From Geothrix sp. (lineage in GTDB: Bacteria > Acidobacteriota > Holophagae > Holophagales > Holophagaceae), in contig JAGRPP010000031.1 in assembly GCA_019449415.1 (NCBI GenBank), forward strand, positions 1 through 64,000: a stretch of DNA of 64,000 bases, written 5' to 3'. The position numbers were made by a program, and so were the translations under genes. The notes under the pieces are model-generated. The model had not been told where the DNA came from. It made no database searches and saw only the letters and a program-made list of their open reading frames with translations. Shown in pieces: positions 17,975 to 26,511 of the stretch; position 1 is the stretch's first letter; each line of letters starts with the position of its first letter.

Positions 17975-18678
17975 TCCCGAGCATGGACCTCTTGCAGGGC
18001 CGCCTGGTGCGGCTGCGCCACGGTGATCCTCAACAGGCCACCTTCTACGACCTGACGCCGGAGGCCTGGGTGGTGCGGCTGATTGCTGCCGGGGCCCGGC
18101 GCATCCACCTGGTGGATCTGGACGGCGCCTTCGGCGGAGCGCGTCAGGGGGCCTTCACCCAGTTCCCGGAACGGTTCCCCGAAGTCCGCTTCCAGCTGGG
18201 CGGCGGCCTCCGGGACCGTCAGGCCATCGAGGAGGTCCTCGACTTCGGATTCGACGCCGTGGTGGGCACCTTGGCCGTGGAGCAGCCCGCGGCCCTCCGG
18301 GGGTTGCCCGGGGATCGCATCGTCGCGGCCCTCGACCTCAAGGGCGACCGCATCGTCACCCGCGGCTGGCAGTCTTCCAGCGCCTGCGCCACCACCGATG
18401 TCTTCGAGGCCCTGCTCACCCTCGGCTTCGACCGTGCCCTGGTCACCGATGTGAGCCGCGACGGGACCCTGGAAGGCCCCGGTGTGGAAGCGGCAGCCTG
18501 GGTGGCGGGCGAGGGGTTCCGGGTCCAGGCCTCCGGTGGGGTCAAGGATCTATCCGATCTCGCCCCCCTGATGGAGATCCCCGGCGTAGTGGGCGCCATC
18601 AGTGGCAAGGCCCTCATGGAAGGCTTCATCTCTCTGGATGCCCCATCCACCCGGGTCGCGCTGGAAGGAGGCGCCTGA
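17965..18678 (+). CDS. hisA: Phosphoribosylformimino-AICAR isomerase
   Basis: A 237-residue TIM-barrel isomerase. The N-terminal catalytic Asp lies in IPSMDLLQGRLVRL, and the second half carries the matching VTDVSRDGTLEGPG. The two phosphate-binding glycine loops (QLGGGLRD and QASGGVKD) mirror each other, as expected from the half-barrel duplication of HisA and HisF. GGAGG 5 nt upstream of ATG 17965 supports the start; longer versions in this frame overlap hisH. The isoleucine usually found in IPAID is replaced by methionine, a minor change. hisF starts on its stop codon (TGATG). Confidence 0.97.
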   Translation: MQLIPSMDLLQGRLVRLRHGDPQQATFYDLTPEAWVVRLIAAGARRIHLVDLDGAFGGARQGAFTQFPERFPEVRFQLGGGLRDRQAIEEVLDFGFDAVVGTLAVEQPAALRGLPGDRIVAALDLKGDRIVTRGWQSSSACATTDVFEALLTLGFDRALVTDVSRDGTLEGPGVEAAAWVAGEGFRVQASGGVKDLSDLAPLMEIPGVVGAISGKALMEGFISLDAPSTRVALEGGA

Positions 18679-19442
18679 TGCCCGCCAAGCGCATCATCCC
18701 CTGCCTGGATGTGAAGCAGGGCCGCGTCGTGAAGGGCGTCCAGTTCAAGGATCTCCGCGACCTGGGCCACCCGGTGGACCTGGCCCGCCGCTACGACGCC
18801 GAAGGCGCCGACGAACTGGTCTTCCTCGACATCGCGGCCTCCCTGGAACAGCGCGGCACTCGCCAAGCATGGGTTCGGGCGGTGGCCCACGAGCTGAGCA
18901 TCCCCTTCACCGTGGGCGGGGGCGTCTCGAGCGTGGACGATGCCCGCACCCTGCTGCGCGCGGGCGCGGACAAGGTGGCCGTCAACACCGCCGCCGCCCT
19001 CCGCCCGGCCCTGGTCTCCGAACTGGCCGACGCCTTCGGGCGGCAATGCGTGGTCGCCGCCGTGGATGTGAAGCGCGATGCGGATCTGGGGTGGCGGGTG
19101 GTTTTGAAGGGCGGCACCGAACCCACGGACCGGTCCGCCCTGGAGTGGCTGCAGGAGCTCAATGACCTGGGGGCCGGCGAGATCCTGCTGACCTCCATGG
19201 ATCGCGACGGCACCGGCGATGGATTTGATCTGCCGCTGCTCGAGCAGGCCGCCGAGCTGCCCATCCCGCTCATCGCCTCCGGCGGCGCGGGCCTCGAAAT
19301 CCATTTCCTGGAGGCCCTGGAGCACGGCGCGGACGCCGTGCTGGCCGCCACGCTCTTCCACGAAGGCATCCTGCCCATTGCCAGGCTCAAAGCCTACCTT
19401 GCCCAGAACGACATCTCCGTACGGATCTCCCATGACCTTTGA
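18678..19442 (+). CDS. hisF: Imidazole glycerol phosphate synthase, cyclase subunit
   Basis: A 254-residue TIM-barrel cyclase that uses ammonia from HisH. Both catalytic aspartates are present in IPCLDVKQGRVVKGVQF and LLTSMDRDGTGDGFDL. The phosphate loops TVGGGVSSVDDA and IASGGAG are intact. In HisF the start Met-Pro-Ala-Lys-Arg-Ile is the family norm, which supports ATG 18678 on the hisA stop. Its end overlaps hisI by 11 nt. Confidence 0.97.
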   Translation: MPAKRIIPCLDVKQGRVVKGVQFKDLRDLGHPVDLARRYDAEGADELVFLDIAASLEQRGTRQAWVRAVAHELSIPFTVGGGVSSVDDARTLLRAGADKVAVNTAAALRPALVSELADAFGRQCVVAAVDVKRDADLGWRVVLKGGTEPTDRSALEWLQELNDLGAGEILLTSMDRDGTGDGFDLPLLEQAAELPIPLIASGGAGLEIHFLEALEHGADAVLAATLFHEGILPIARLKAYLAQNDISVRISHDL

Positions 19443-20055
19443 TTCCCTCCGATTCGACGCCGACGGCCTCATCCCCGGCCTCGTCCAGAGCCGCACCGGC
19501 GAGCTCCGCATGATGGCCTGGCTCAACCGTGAGGCCCTCCGGCTCACCCTCGACACCGGCTTCGTCACTTTCTGGAGCCGCTCCCGGCAGGCGCTGTGGG
19601 TGAAGGGCGAAAGCAGCGGCAACCGCCTGAAGCTCGTCCAGATCCGCCCCGACTGCGATGCGGATGCCCTGCTCATCGTGGCCGATCCCGAGGGGCCCAG
19701 CTGCCACCGGGGAACGGAGAGCTGCTTTGACGGGGAGCCCTGGCCCGCCACCCTGCCCTGGCTGGGCCGGCTGGAAGCCCTGCTGAAGTCGCGGAAGGCC
19801 TCGGCGGACCTCAACGGCAGCTACACCCAGAAGCTCTTCGCCCAGGGCGTGGACCGCATCGCCAAGAAGGTCGTGGAGGAGGCGGGTGAGGTGATCCTCG
19901 CGGCCAAAAACGACGATCAGGAGGCCTTTCTCGGCGAGGCGGCGGATCTCCTGTTCCACCTGGATCTCCTGCTCCTGGAGCGTGGCGCGAGCCTGCTCGA
20001 GGTCGTGGAGGTGCTCCACCACCGGCATGCGGACCGTTCCGGAGGGCCCGCCTGA
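19432..20055 (+). CDS. hisIE: Bifunctional phosphoribosyl-AMP cyclohydrolase / phosphoribosyl-ATP pyrophosphatase
   Basis: A 207-residue fusion of HisI and HisE. The cyclohydrolase part (residues 1-105) shows MMAWLNREAL, TFWSRSRQALWVKGESSGN and the zinc cysteines in RPDCDADALL and GPSCHRGTESCF. The pyrophosphatase part (about 120-200) has the MazG-like helix pattern GSYTQKLFAQGVDRIAKKVVEEAGEVILAA with EAADLLFH. The start ATG 19432 lies within the end of hisF. The enzyme performs steps two and three of the pathway in the cytoplasm. hisZ begins on its stop codon. Confidence 0.96.
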   Translation: MTFDSLRFDADGLIPGLVQSRTGELRMMAWLNREALRLTLDTGFVTFWSRSRQALWVKGESSGNRLKLVQIRPDCDADALLIVADPEGPSCHRGTESCFDGEPWPATLPWLGRLEALLKSRKASADLNGSYTQKLFAQGVDRIAKKVVEEAGEVILAAKNDDQEAFLGEAADLLFHLDLLLLERGASLLEVVEVLHHRHADRSGGPA

Positions 20056-21023
20056 TGCCCGTCCGCACCCCCCACTTTCCCGACCTGCTCTTCGGTTCCG
20101 CCGCCCGCCTCCGCCGTTGGGAGGATGCCCTCATGGGACTCCTGCAATCCCACGGCTACCGCGAACTCCATCCCTCGCTCGTGCTGCGGGAAGCTGTCCC
20201 AGAGGGCGCCCTGCGCTTTTTCGACGGCGATGACCTCGTGGCCCTGCGCTGGGATTTCACCGTGGCCCTGGCAGGCCTGCTGGCCCGGGGCTTCCCGGAG
20301 CCCCCGCCCCGGGTGGCCTACGCGGGCGCAATCTTCCGCCGCCCGGTGCAGCCCTGGGAAGCCGTCGAACGCTTCGAGGTGGGTTGCGAGCGCATCCAAC
20401 CCGAGGGCGAAGGCTCGGCCGAGGCCGATGTGGAGTTGGCCCGCCTGCTCATGGCCATCCCCGGCTGTCTCGGCCTGAAGAGCGCCATCCTGCACCTGGG
20501 TAACGCGGCCCTGGTACGACGGCCCCTGGAGGCGGAGGGGCTGTTCGGGGCCCTCTCCGACGCCGTGGTGGCGGCCCTTTCGCGCCGCGCCCCCCACCGG
20601 GTGCGGGAGGTCCTGGATGGCCATCCTTCCGCTGCGCGCCTGGCCGCCCATGCCGAGGCCCTGCTATCCGAGCTCGATGGCCCCGGCACCCTGGATGCCT
20701 TGGAATCGAGCCCCTATGCAGGTCTGCTGGAGGCCGAGCGGGAGCACATGGACCGCGCACTCAAGGCCCTGCTGCCCATCCTCCCCCCCAACCTCGAGCT
20801 GCGGGTGGACCTTGCCGATGTGGCGGGGCTCGGCTTCTACACGGGCCCCACCCTGCGGCTCTGGGCCCCCGGCGCTCAGCAGGAACTGGCCGCGGGCGGG
20901 CGCTACGACCGCCTCTTCCCCGACCTGGGCCGCCCCTGGCAGGCCGCTGGATTCTGCGTGCGGCTCTCCCGCCTGCTTGACCTCGCCGACACCCGCCCCG
21001 ACCTCTTCGAGGAGCCCCGATGA
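20055..21023 (+). CDS. hisZ: ATP phosphoribosyltransferase regulatory subunit
   Basis: A 322-residue HisRS-like protein without aminoacylation function. The HisRS core pattern is visible: ALRWDFTVALAGLLA replaces the motif 2 region, with RVAYAGAIFRR and the GLGFYTGPTLRLW and AAGGRYDRLF loops. The tRNA-binding C-terminal domain of true HisRS is absent. HisZ proteins pair with short HisG to form the active and histidine-inhibited octamer. The next gene is exactly that short HisG, which makes the call firm. The ATG overlaps the hisIE stop and the end overlaps hisG by 4 nt. Confidence 0.95.
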   Translation: MPVRTPHFPDLLFGSAARLRRWEDALMGLLQSHGYRELHPSLVLREAVPEGALRFFDGDDLVALRWDFTVALAGLLARGFPEPPPRVAYAGAIFRRPVQPWEAVERFEVGCERIQPEGEGSAEADVELARLLMAIPGCLGLKSAILHLGNAALVRRPLEAEGLFGALSDAVVAALSRRAPHRVREVLDGHPSAARLAAHAEALLSELDGPGTLDALESSPYAGLLEAEREHMDRALKALLPILPPNLELRVDLADVAGLGFYTGPTLRLWAPGAQQELAAGGRYDRLFPDLGRPWQAAGFCVRLSRLLDLADTRPDLFEEPR

Positions 21024-21661
21024 CGCTCCAGACGCTGCTCATCGCCTTCCCCAAGGGCCGCCTCGGCGACGAGCTGGTGCCGAAGCTCGCCGGCACCCCC
21101 CTGGCCCTGGATGCCCAGGCCCTGAAATCTCGGGTGCTGCGCATTCCCACGGCCACGCCCGGCGTGGCCGCGCTGCTTCTCAAGGGCGCCGACCTGCCCC
21201 GCTATGTGGCGGCCGGCGTGGCGTCCCTCGGCATCGTGGGCTCGGACACCCTGGATGAGCTGGACATGGATCTGCTCGAGCTGGCGGATCTGGGCTTCGG
21301 CGCCTGCCGTCTGTCGCTTTGCACCCAGGCGGGCATCTCGCTGGGCGCCCTGCGCGCCAAGCCTCACCTGCGCCTCGCCACCAAGTTCCCCAAGGCCACC
21401 GAGGCCTGGCTCACCCGGGAAGGCCTCACCGCCGAGCTGGTGCCCCTCAGCAGCAGCGCGGAGCTGGCACCCCTGCTGGGCCTGGCGGATGCCATCGTGG
21501 ACCTGGTGCAGACCGGCGGCACCCTCAAGGCCCACGGCCTGGTGGAGACCGCCGTGCTCGGGCGCTCCTCCGCCCGCCTGGTCGCCGCCCGCGGCGCCTA
21601 CCTCAGCGAACCCGGCCGCATCCGGCCCCTGGCGGATCTGCTGATGGCGGCCCTGCGCTGA
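21020..21661 (+). CDS. hisG: ATP phosphoribosyltransferase, short form (HisG-S)
   Basis: A 213-residue first enzyme of histidine synthesis, joining ATP and PRPP. AFPKGRL starts the protein and the PRPP loop appears as AIVDLVQTGGTLKAHGL. The length is that of the short form, which lacks the C-terminal allosteric domain and depends on HisZ, encoded just upstream with a 4-nt overlap. Finding the committed enzyme last in the operon is unusual, because hisG commonly comes first. The stop is 2 nt from the convergent amidase gene, with no terminator hairpin in between. Confidence 0.96.
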   Translation: MTLQTLLIAFPKGRLGDELVPKLAGTPLALDAQALKSRVLRIPTATPGVAALLLKGADLPRYVAAGVASLGIVGSDTLDELDMDLLELADLGFGACRLSLCTQAGISLGALRAKPHLRLATKFPKATEAWLTREGLTAELVPLSSSAELAPLLGLADAIVDLVQTGGTLKAHGLVETAVLGRSSARLVAARGAYLSEPGRIRPLADLLMAALR

Positions 21662-21663
21662 GT

Positions 21664-23334
21664 CTACTTCCGGTAGTACGCCCGGATCGCATTGACGACC
21701 GCGGCCGCGTAGCGTTCGCGAAACTCAGGATCGCGCAGGTTGGCCGCATCATCCTCGTTCGTGAGGTTGGCCACTTCGATCAGGGCCTTGGTGGCCCCCG
21801 TGCTGTAGCGGATGACGGCGGGGACCCACTTCCCGCCGCCCCGGTAGATGACATTGCGGATGGGACGGTTGGCGTGGACGGGGATGCGGTCCCGGTGCAG
21901 CGCGTTCAAGAGGGCCTCGGAGAACTGCCGGCTGCGGGCCTCCCCCTGCAGTTTCTCCCGCCCGGTGAAGGCCACGCGGGAGGAACGCCTCCCCTCGGCC
22001 ACGCGGGCGGTCTTCGCGCCGCCGAGGGCGAAGGTCGTCGGCACCAGGGCAGCGCCCGGGACATAGATCATCGAGCCCCGGGCCGAGGGATGGAGGCTGT
22101 CAGCGTGGAAGCTCAGGAACAGCGTCTTCTGGGCATCACCCTTGGTCCGGCGGAAGGCCGCGAAGAGATCATTGGCCAGCACCCACCGCAGGTGGACGCT
22201 CACGGCCGAAGGGCTCTCCCCATCCACCGCGAAGGGCGGGCTGGTGAGGATTTCCGCGGTGCGGCTGGGAGTCCGGATCAGCTCACGGCTCTTGAGCCCG
22301 AGGCCGGGATAGAGAATGGTGCTGCTCACCTGGGCCTCGGTCTCCTGTTCGAGAAGGCGGCGGACGCGCATGGCGATGTCGTAGACGAAATCAGACTCCC
22401 ATAGGCCATTGGCCCGGGCGCCGGGGTCCACACCGCCATGGCCGGCATCCAGCACGATCCGCACACCCTTGAGCTTGGGACCGGCTTCCACGCGCACGGT
22501 GCGGCGGACCTCGGCGCGGATCTCGCGATCCTCAGCCAGCCCCGAGCTGCCTTCGGACTGGAACGGGTCGGCCAGGAAGGCGACGGGGATCTTGATGAGC
22601 TGGCCGGGCTGGATGCCGCGCACATCGGCGATGCCGCTGCGCTTGGCGATGCGGTCCGCCAGTTCATTCACGCCCTTGGGATCCACCCGGTCGGTGTAGC
22701 GGATGACCACGCTCGAGTACAGCGCTTCGCCCTTGCGCATGCGGTAGGCGGCGTACTTGCCCTGCGCGTCCTCACCGAACGCGAGCAGCCCGCGGTAGGC
22801 CGCCACGCGGGCCTCGTCATCCAGGTCGTCCTCGGGCTGGGAGCGGTCCGGCCCCCGCCCGGTGCCGCCCAGATCCACGGACAGCAGGCTGCGCGGAATG
22901 CGCCAGGTGTCCCCTTCCCGCAGCTTCTCCGGCAGGTCCGGGTTCTCGGCCATGAGGCGGTCGTAATTCTGGCCATGGCCCGTGAACAGGGCCGCCAGGG
23001 TCCAGACCGATTCCACTTCGGGGTGGCGGATGATGTGGCGGACTTCGCCCTGGCGCCACTGGTCCTCAGGGAACAGGGCGGCCAAGGCCCAGCGCTTCCC
23101 TTCCGGGCTCAGGCCTTCGAAAGGCACCCACCCGCCCGGATCCACGCCCTTGGCCAGGAAAGCCCTCGGCAGGGCCTTCCCTTCGACGCTCAGGCCCTTC
23201 TTGAACTGGAAGCGGAGGAGGATGGCCCGACCCTCGGGCGTCCTGGCGTGGGCCAGGACGGGCGCGGGCTCCTGCGCCGCCGCGGCGAAGGCCACGGGTA
23301 CGAGCAGAAGGCTCCGGCCGATCAGGCCTCCCAC
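21664..23334 (-). CDS. N-acetylmuramoyl-L-alanine amidase (Amidase_3) with LysM-like regions
   Basis: A 556-residue secreted cell-wall hydrolase. A signal peptide at the start (LLLVPVAFAAAAQ) is followed by an unusual 280-residue front part. That part holds two segments with LysM-like shape, about 110-150 (LAALFTGHGQNYDRLMAENPD, ending in DTWRIP) and 205-260 (GEALYSSVVIRYTDRVD, ending in PGQLIKIP). The zinc amidase domain begins with LDAGHGGVDPGA (His299), then Glu313 in ANGLWESDF and His410 in LSFHADS, and ends with the catalytic Glu in IEVANLTNEDD. It should cut peptide stems from murein. The start codon is GTG at 23334 and is uncertain. It overlaps the upstream gene by 13 nt and closes a four-gene unit. 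Confidence 0.9.
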   Translation of the reverse strand: MGGLIGRSLLLVPVAFAAAAQEPAPVLAHARTPEGRAILLRFQFKKGLSVEGKALPRAFLAKGVDPGGWVPFEGLSPEGKRWALAALFPEDQWRQGEVRHIIRHPEVESVWTLAALFTGHGQNYDRLMAENPDLPEKLREGDTWRIPRSLLSVDLGGTGRGPDRSQPEDDLDDEARVAAYRGLLAFGEDAQGKYAAYRMRKGEALYSSVVIRYTDRVDPKGVNELADRIAKRSGIADVRGIQPGQLIKIPVAFLADPFQSEGSSGLAEDREIRAEVRRTVRVEAGPKLKGVRIVLDAGHGGVDPGARANGLWESDFVYDIAMRVRRLLEQETEAQVSSTILYPGLGLKSRELIRTPSRTAEILTSPPFAVDGESPSAVSVHLRWVLANDLFAAFRRTKGDAQKTLFLSFHADSLHPSARGSMIYVPGAALVPTTFALGGAKTARVAEGRRSSRVAFTGREKLQGEARSRQFSEALLNALHRDRIPVHANRPIRNVIYRGGGKWVPAVIRYSTGATKALIEVANLTNEDDAANLRDPEFRERYAAAVVNAIRAYYRK

Positions 23335-23870
23335 GGTGCTTCGCCCGCGGGTAGGGCTTCACCGGATTTGCCGGCGCGAACCCAGGCCCGCAGTGATTCC
23401 TGGAGGCCCTGGGGATCTTCGGCGCGCGCGCGCAGGAACAGCTTCAGGCGGCGTTCCAGATGGCCCGCCCCCTCCTCCAGCAGGAAGAGCCGATCGTGGA
23501 GACGCTCGTGGGGCGCCTTCCCGGTGCTGGGGGGCAACTTGAGCGTGCCCATGTCCAGGGTGGCGGCATTGAGGGTGAAGACCCACTCCAGGTCGCCCGA
23601 GAGCAGGCGCAGCTTCATCTTCGCGGGGCGCATGCCGCGGCTGAGGGCCTCGAAGGCCTCGCGGCTCTCGGCGGGACTGCCCTTGCGGAGGGAGATCTCC
23701 TTCACCTCGCCCCGTTCCGAGGCCAGCTGGATGGCATCATCCACGAAGCAGCCGGAACCGTCGCCGTCCTCGCCGCTGGCGCCGCCCTCCACGGAGCTCC
23801 GCATCCACAACCACAGCAGGAACTCCTCGCCGAGAAAGCGCCCCTGTTCCATGAGTTCAAGAGGCTTCAT
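23322..23870 (-). CDS. RdgC-like protein, C-terminal half (separate ORF)
   Basis: A 182-residue protein that starts one nucleotide after the stop of the preceding RdgC-like ORF (TGA-G-ATG). It opens with PLELMEQGRFLGEEFLLWLWMRS, which resembles the middle of longer RdgC-like proteins, where an FLxWLW segment follows the DNA-binding half. The rest has a beta-rich part (KMKLRLLSGDLEWVFTLNAATLDMGTLKLP) and a C-terminal charged helix (LHDRLFLLEEGAGHLERRLKLFLRAR). I take it as the second half of a divided RdgC-like protein, but it may be an independent partner. It is transcribed with the upstream half and the PP2C gene. RdgC binds DNA and limits RecA in E. coli. Confidence 0.55.
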   Translation of the reverse strand: MKPLELMEQGRFLGEEFLLWLWMRSSVEGGASGEDGDGSGCFVDDAIQLASERGEVKEISLRKGSPAESREAFEALSRGMRPAKMKLRLLSGDLEWVFTLNAATLDMGTLKLPPSTGKAPHERLHDRLFLLEEGAGHLERRLKLFLRARAEDPQGLQESLRAWVRAGKSGEALPAGEAPWEA

Positions 23871-23871
23871 C

Positions 23872-24483
23872 TCAGGCTTCCTCGAGTTCGAGATCCAGCG
23901 GATCCAAGGCCATCAGGGCTTCCACGGGCAGCTCAGGGCAGAGCCGCCCCGACAGCACCAGGGGCGCCAGGGGATGGATCTCGCAACCGAACGATTTGAT
24001 GAAGAGGGTCGTCAACGCACCCTGGGCTTTGCTGGATGAAGCCGTCGTCCAGAGAATGCCGCCCTTCAGATCCCACGCCACTTCCACCACCTTGGGCGTG
24101 GGCAGGACTTTGCGCAGCAGTTCCTCCTTCACTTCATCCTGCAGGCTGATCCGGGCCTCCTTGCCGATGAAGGCCAGGTCCTTCTCCTTCTGGAGGGTCT
24201 GGAGGCGCAGATCCACATGGGCCTTCAGCAGGGCCGGCGGGACCCGGCGCGTATCAATGCGCAGGCCCAGGACGGCGAAGCGCTCCTGGCTGACCCAGTC
24301 GGGGTCGGGCGGCGTGATCAGCGGGTTCCGCCAATCGCACCAGCCCATGCGCTCTTCCTCCACCCCATCCTGGAAAGGACGGAACTGATCCTGTTCGAGC
24401 CCGGCCTGAAGGTCCTTGGGGTCCGGGACGGGTCCCAGGACCAGGAAGCGTTTGAGGGACACGGTCCCCTGGAGCATGCTCAT
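23872..24483 (-). CDS. rdgC: RdgC-like recombination-associated protein, N-terminal half
   Basis: A 203-residue protein from ATG 24483, which overlaps the PP2C stop (ATGA). It shows RdgC traits: an early beta-rich part with GVEEERMGWCDWRNPL, the VDLRLQTLQKEKDLAFIGKEARISLQDEVKEELLRKVLPTP helix pair, then VEVAWDLKGGILWTTASSSKAQGALTTLFIKSFG. The LPxP, W-D and S-K residues in this order are the family signature. E. coli RdgC is about 300 residues, so this ORF alone is short; the next ORF appears to continue it. A sequencing indel is possible, but the stop and start are adjacent in a way typical of coupled genes. Confidence 0.65.
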   Translation of the reverse strand: MSMLQGTVSLKRFLVLGPVPDPKDLQAGLEQDQFRPFQDGVEEERMGWCDWRNPLITPPDPDWVSQERFAVLGLRIDTRRVPPALLKAHVDLRLQTLQKEKDLAFIGKEARISLQDEVKEELLRKVLPTPKVVEVAWDLKGGILWTTASSSKAQGALTTLFIKSFGCEIHPLAPLVLSGRLCPELPVEALMALDPLDLELEEA

Positions 24484-25400
24484 GAGGCACCCCCTCCGAA
24501 AAGCCCGCGAAGGCGGTCCCAAAATCCGCGACCTGCGGTCTGGGCCTGGGGATGCGCCAGATCGAGGGGTTCACCCGGCCCGGGAAGGGGCAGACCGGGA
24601 TCATTGAGAACGAGGACGACGCCGGTGACATTGTCCCGGGCGCCGTGGGCGATGGCCTCCTCGAGGAGCCGCTCGAGGCCCTGCCGGGGGCTGGTGTCCT
24701 GACCCAGCACCTCGCCGATGCGCGCATCGGTCACCTCGCCGTGAAGGCCATCCGAGCAGCAGAGCAGGCGGTCGCCCCGGCGAAGGACGAGGCGGGACAG
24801 GGCCACCCGCAGGGGCTGGGGCGAGCCCAGGGCCTGGGTGATCATGTTCCGCTGTGGATGGGTCCTGGCCTGTTCGCGGGTGAGGGTGCCCTGGGCCACC
24901 AGATCGTTCACCAATGTCTGATCCTCGGTGATCTGGTGCAGCACGCCCTGCCGCAGCAGGTAGGCCCGGGAATCGCCGATCTGCGCCATGTAGGCGCAGC
25001 CATTCCAGAGCACGGCGGCGGTCAGCGTGGAGCCCATGCCCCGGGCCGTGCGGTCATCGTCGGAGTAGCGAAGCACGGCGTCGCTGGCCCTTTCCACGGC
25101 GGATTCCAGGGCTTTGAGCAGGTCCGCCTCCCGACCCTTGCCGGGCGCCAGGCGACCCCAATGGCCGAAGAGATGCAGCGCCACCGCGGCCAGCCCTTCC
25201 CGGCTGGCGACCTCGCCGGCCGCCGCGCCGCCCATGCCGTCCGCCACGGCCACGAGCAGACCGGGCTCGCCCACCTTCAGGGGTTGGGCCGGGCCGTTGA
25301 TGATGGGCTCCTCGCCGTCCAACGCGCTGAGGAGGTAGGCATCTTCGTTGTTCCTCCGGACCTTGCCCGGATGGGTGATGGCGGCGTAATCGATCAGCAT
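24480..25400 (-). CDS. PP2C-family serine/threonine phosphatase (copy 1)
   Basis: A 306-residue metal-dependent phosphatase. PP2C motifs appear in order: THPGKVRRNNEDAYL, VAVADGMGGAAAGEVAS, ARGMGSTLTAAVLWNG, AQIGDSRAYLLRQG, TEDQTLVNDLVAQGTLTREQA, LLCCSDGLHGEVTD and ARDNVTGVVLVL. All aspartates that bind the two metals are present. The last 40 residues are a glycine/proline tail of no clear function (FWDRLRGLFGG). Proteins of this kind (PrpC, Stp) reverse Ser/Thr kinase signalling; no kinase gene is adjacent. It heads a unit with the RdgC-like ORFs and the amidase. Confidence 0.93.
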   Translation of the reverse strand: MLIDYAAITHPGKVRRNNEDAYLLSALDGEEPIINGPAQPLKVGEPGLLVAVADGMGGAAAGEVASREGLAAVALHLFGHWGRLAPGKGREADLLKALESAVERASDAVLRYSDDDRTARGMGSTLTAAVLWNGCAYMAQIGDSRAYLLRQGVLHQITEDQTLVNDLVAQGTLTREQARTHPQRNMITQALGSPQPLRVALSRLVLRRGDRLLCCSDGLHGEVTDARIGEVLGQDTSPRQGLERLLEEAIAHGARDNVTGVVLVLNDPGLPLPGPGEPLDLAHPQAQTAGRGFWDRLRGLFGGGAS

Positions 25401-25488
25401 GAGGGGAAGACGGCCCTGACGGGAGGCGGAGTGCGGTGAGGTACGGGAAGCCCTTTCCGTTCATCATAGCGGGTGGAGGGAGGAATCC

Positions 25489-26511
25489 ATGGACGAAGGA
25501 CCTGCGGACGCGGATCTTCTGGACCTGCTCATCGTGGGGGCGGGGCCTGCGGGGATCGCCACCGCCGTGGAGGCCCGACAGGTCGGCATCCAGCGCATCC
25601 TGTTGCTGGAGAAGGGACCGAGCCACAGCTTCTCCATCGAGAAGCTCTATACGCCCGGCAAGCGGGTGGACAAGGTCTACCTGGGCCAGGAAGTCGATTG
25701 CGAAGGCGCCGTGTGCATCGTGGATGGCACCCGCGAGACCGTCCTGGAGACCCTGGATGGGTTCGTGCGGCAGTACGGGCTGGAGGTCCGGAGCGGCACC
25801 GAAGTCGCGAGCATCACCCCCCTGGAAGGCGGCGGATTCGAGGTGCTGGATGCCCGCAACACCCGGTACCGGACCCGGACGGTGGTCATCGCCATCGGCG
25901 TCTACGGACGCCCCAACAAGCCTGATCACCCCATCCCGTCCAGCTTGAAAGGCCTGGTCCACTTCGACCTCGCCGAGGAGATCCCTCCCGGGGAGAGCGT
26001 CCTGGTGGTGGGGGGTGGGAACACCGCCCTGGAGTATCTGGAATATCTCTATGCGGAGCACCCGGTGACCCTGGCCTACCGGGGGGCCGAATTCACCAAG
26101 GCCAATGGCGTGAATCAGCGGATCCTCCAGAACCTGGAGGCCGCAGGCCAGGCTGTGGTCTGGCGGAACGCCGGTATCGCCACGCTGCGGGATGTCGGTG
26201 AGGCGCCCCGCATCGAAGCCACCTTCAAGGACGGCAGGATCGCCCGGTTCCACCATGTCCTGTTCGCGTTGGGGGGCACCACGCCCGAGGGGTTCCTCCG
26301 GCAGGCGGGAGTGGAACTGGATGGCAAACACCCTCGGGTAGATCACCGCTTCCACACCACCGTGCCCGGGCTCTATCTGGCCGGGGACTTGGTGGCCGGC
26401 GGCAAGGGCTCCATCGTGAAGGCCTTCAACACCGGCCGTGCCGTGGTGTGGGAGGGGCTCTGCCAGGACCACCTGGAATGCCGCATCCCCGGCACCGGGG
26501 AAAGGCCTTGA
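25489..26511 (+). CDS. YpdA/TrxB-like FAD-dependent pyridine nucleotide reductase
   Basis: A 340-residue flavoprotein with two nucleotide-binding folds. VGAGPAGIATAVEA (near residues 15-28) binds FAD, and VLVVGGGNTALEYLEYL (near 170) binds NAD(P)H. The GDLVAGGKGSIVKAFNTG segment near the end closes the FAD site. The redox CxxC of thioredoxin reductase is absent, so I compare it with YpdA (bacillithiol disulfide reductase) and related reductases. Whether this organism makes bacillithiol cannot be seen here. The ribosome site (GGAGGAATCC) is very good. The next gene starts on its stop codon, so both are translated together. Confidence 0.82.
   Translation: MDEGPADADLLDLLIVGAGPAGIATAVEARQVGIQRILLLEKGPSHSFSIEKLYTPGKRVDKVYLGQEVDCEGAVCIVDGTRETVLETLDGFVRQYGLEVRSGTEVASITPLEGGGFEVLDARNTRYRTRTVVIAIGVYGRPNKPDHPIPSSLKGLVHFDLAEEIPPGESVLVVGGGNTALEYLEYLYAEHPVTLAYRGAEFTKANGVNQRILQNLEAAGQAVVWRNAGIATLRDVGEAPRIEATFKDGRIARFHHVLFALGGTTPEGFLRQAGVELDGKHPRVDHRFHTTVPGLYLAGDLVAGGKGSIVKAFNTGRAVVWEGLCQDHLECRIPGTGERP

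Noticed and set aside
25489-26511. Thioredoxin reductase
   Set aside because: The fold matches, but the redox-active CxxC is absent, so a YpdA-like or other reductase is more likely.
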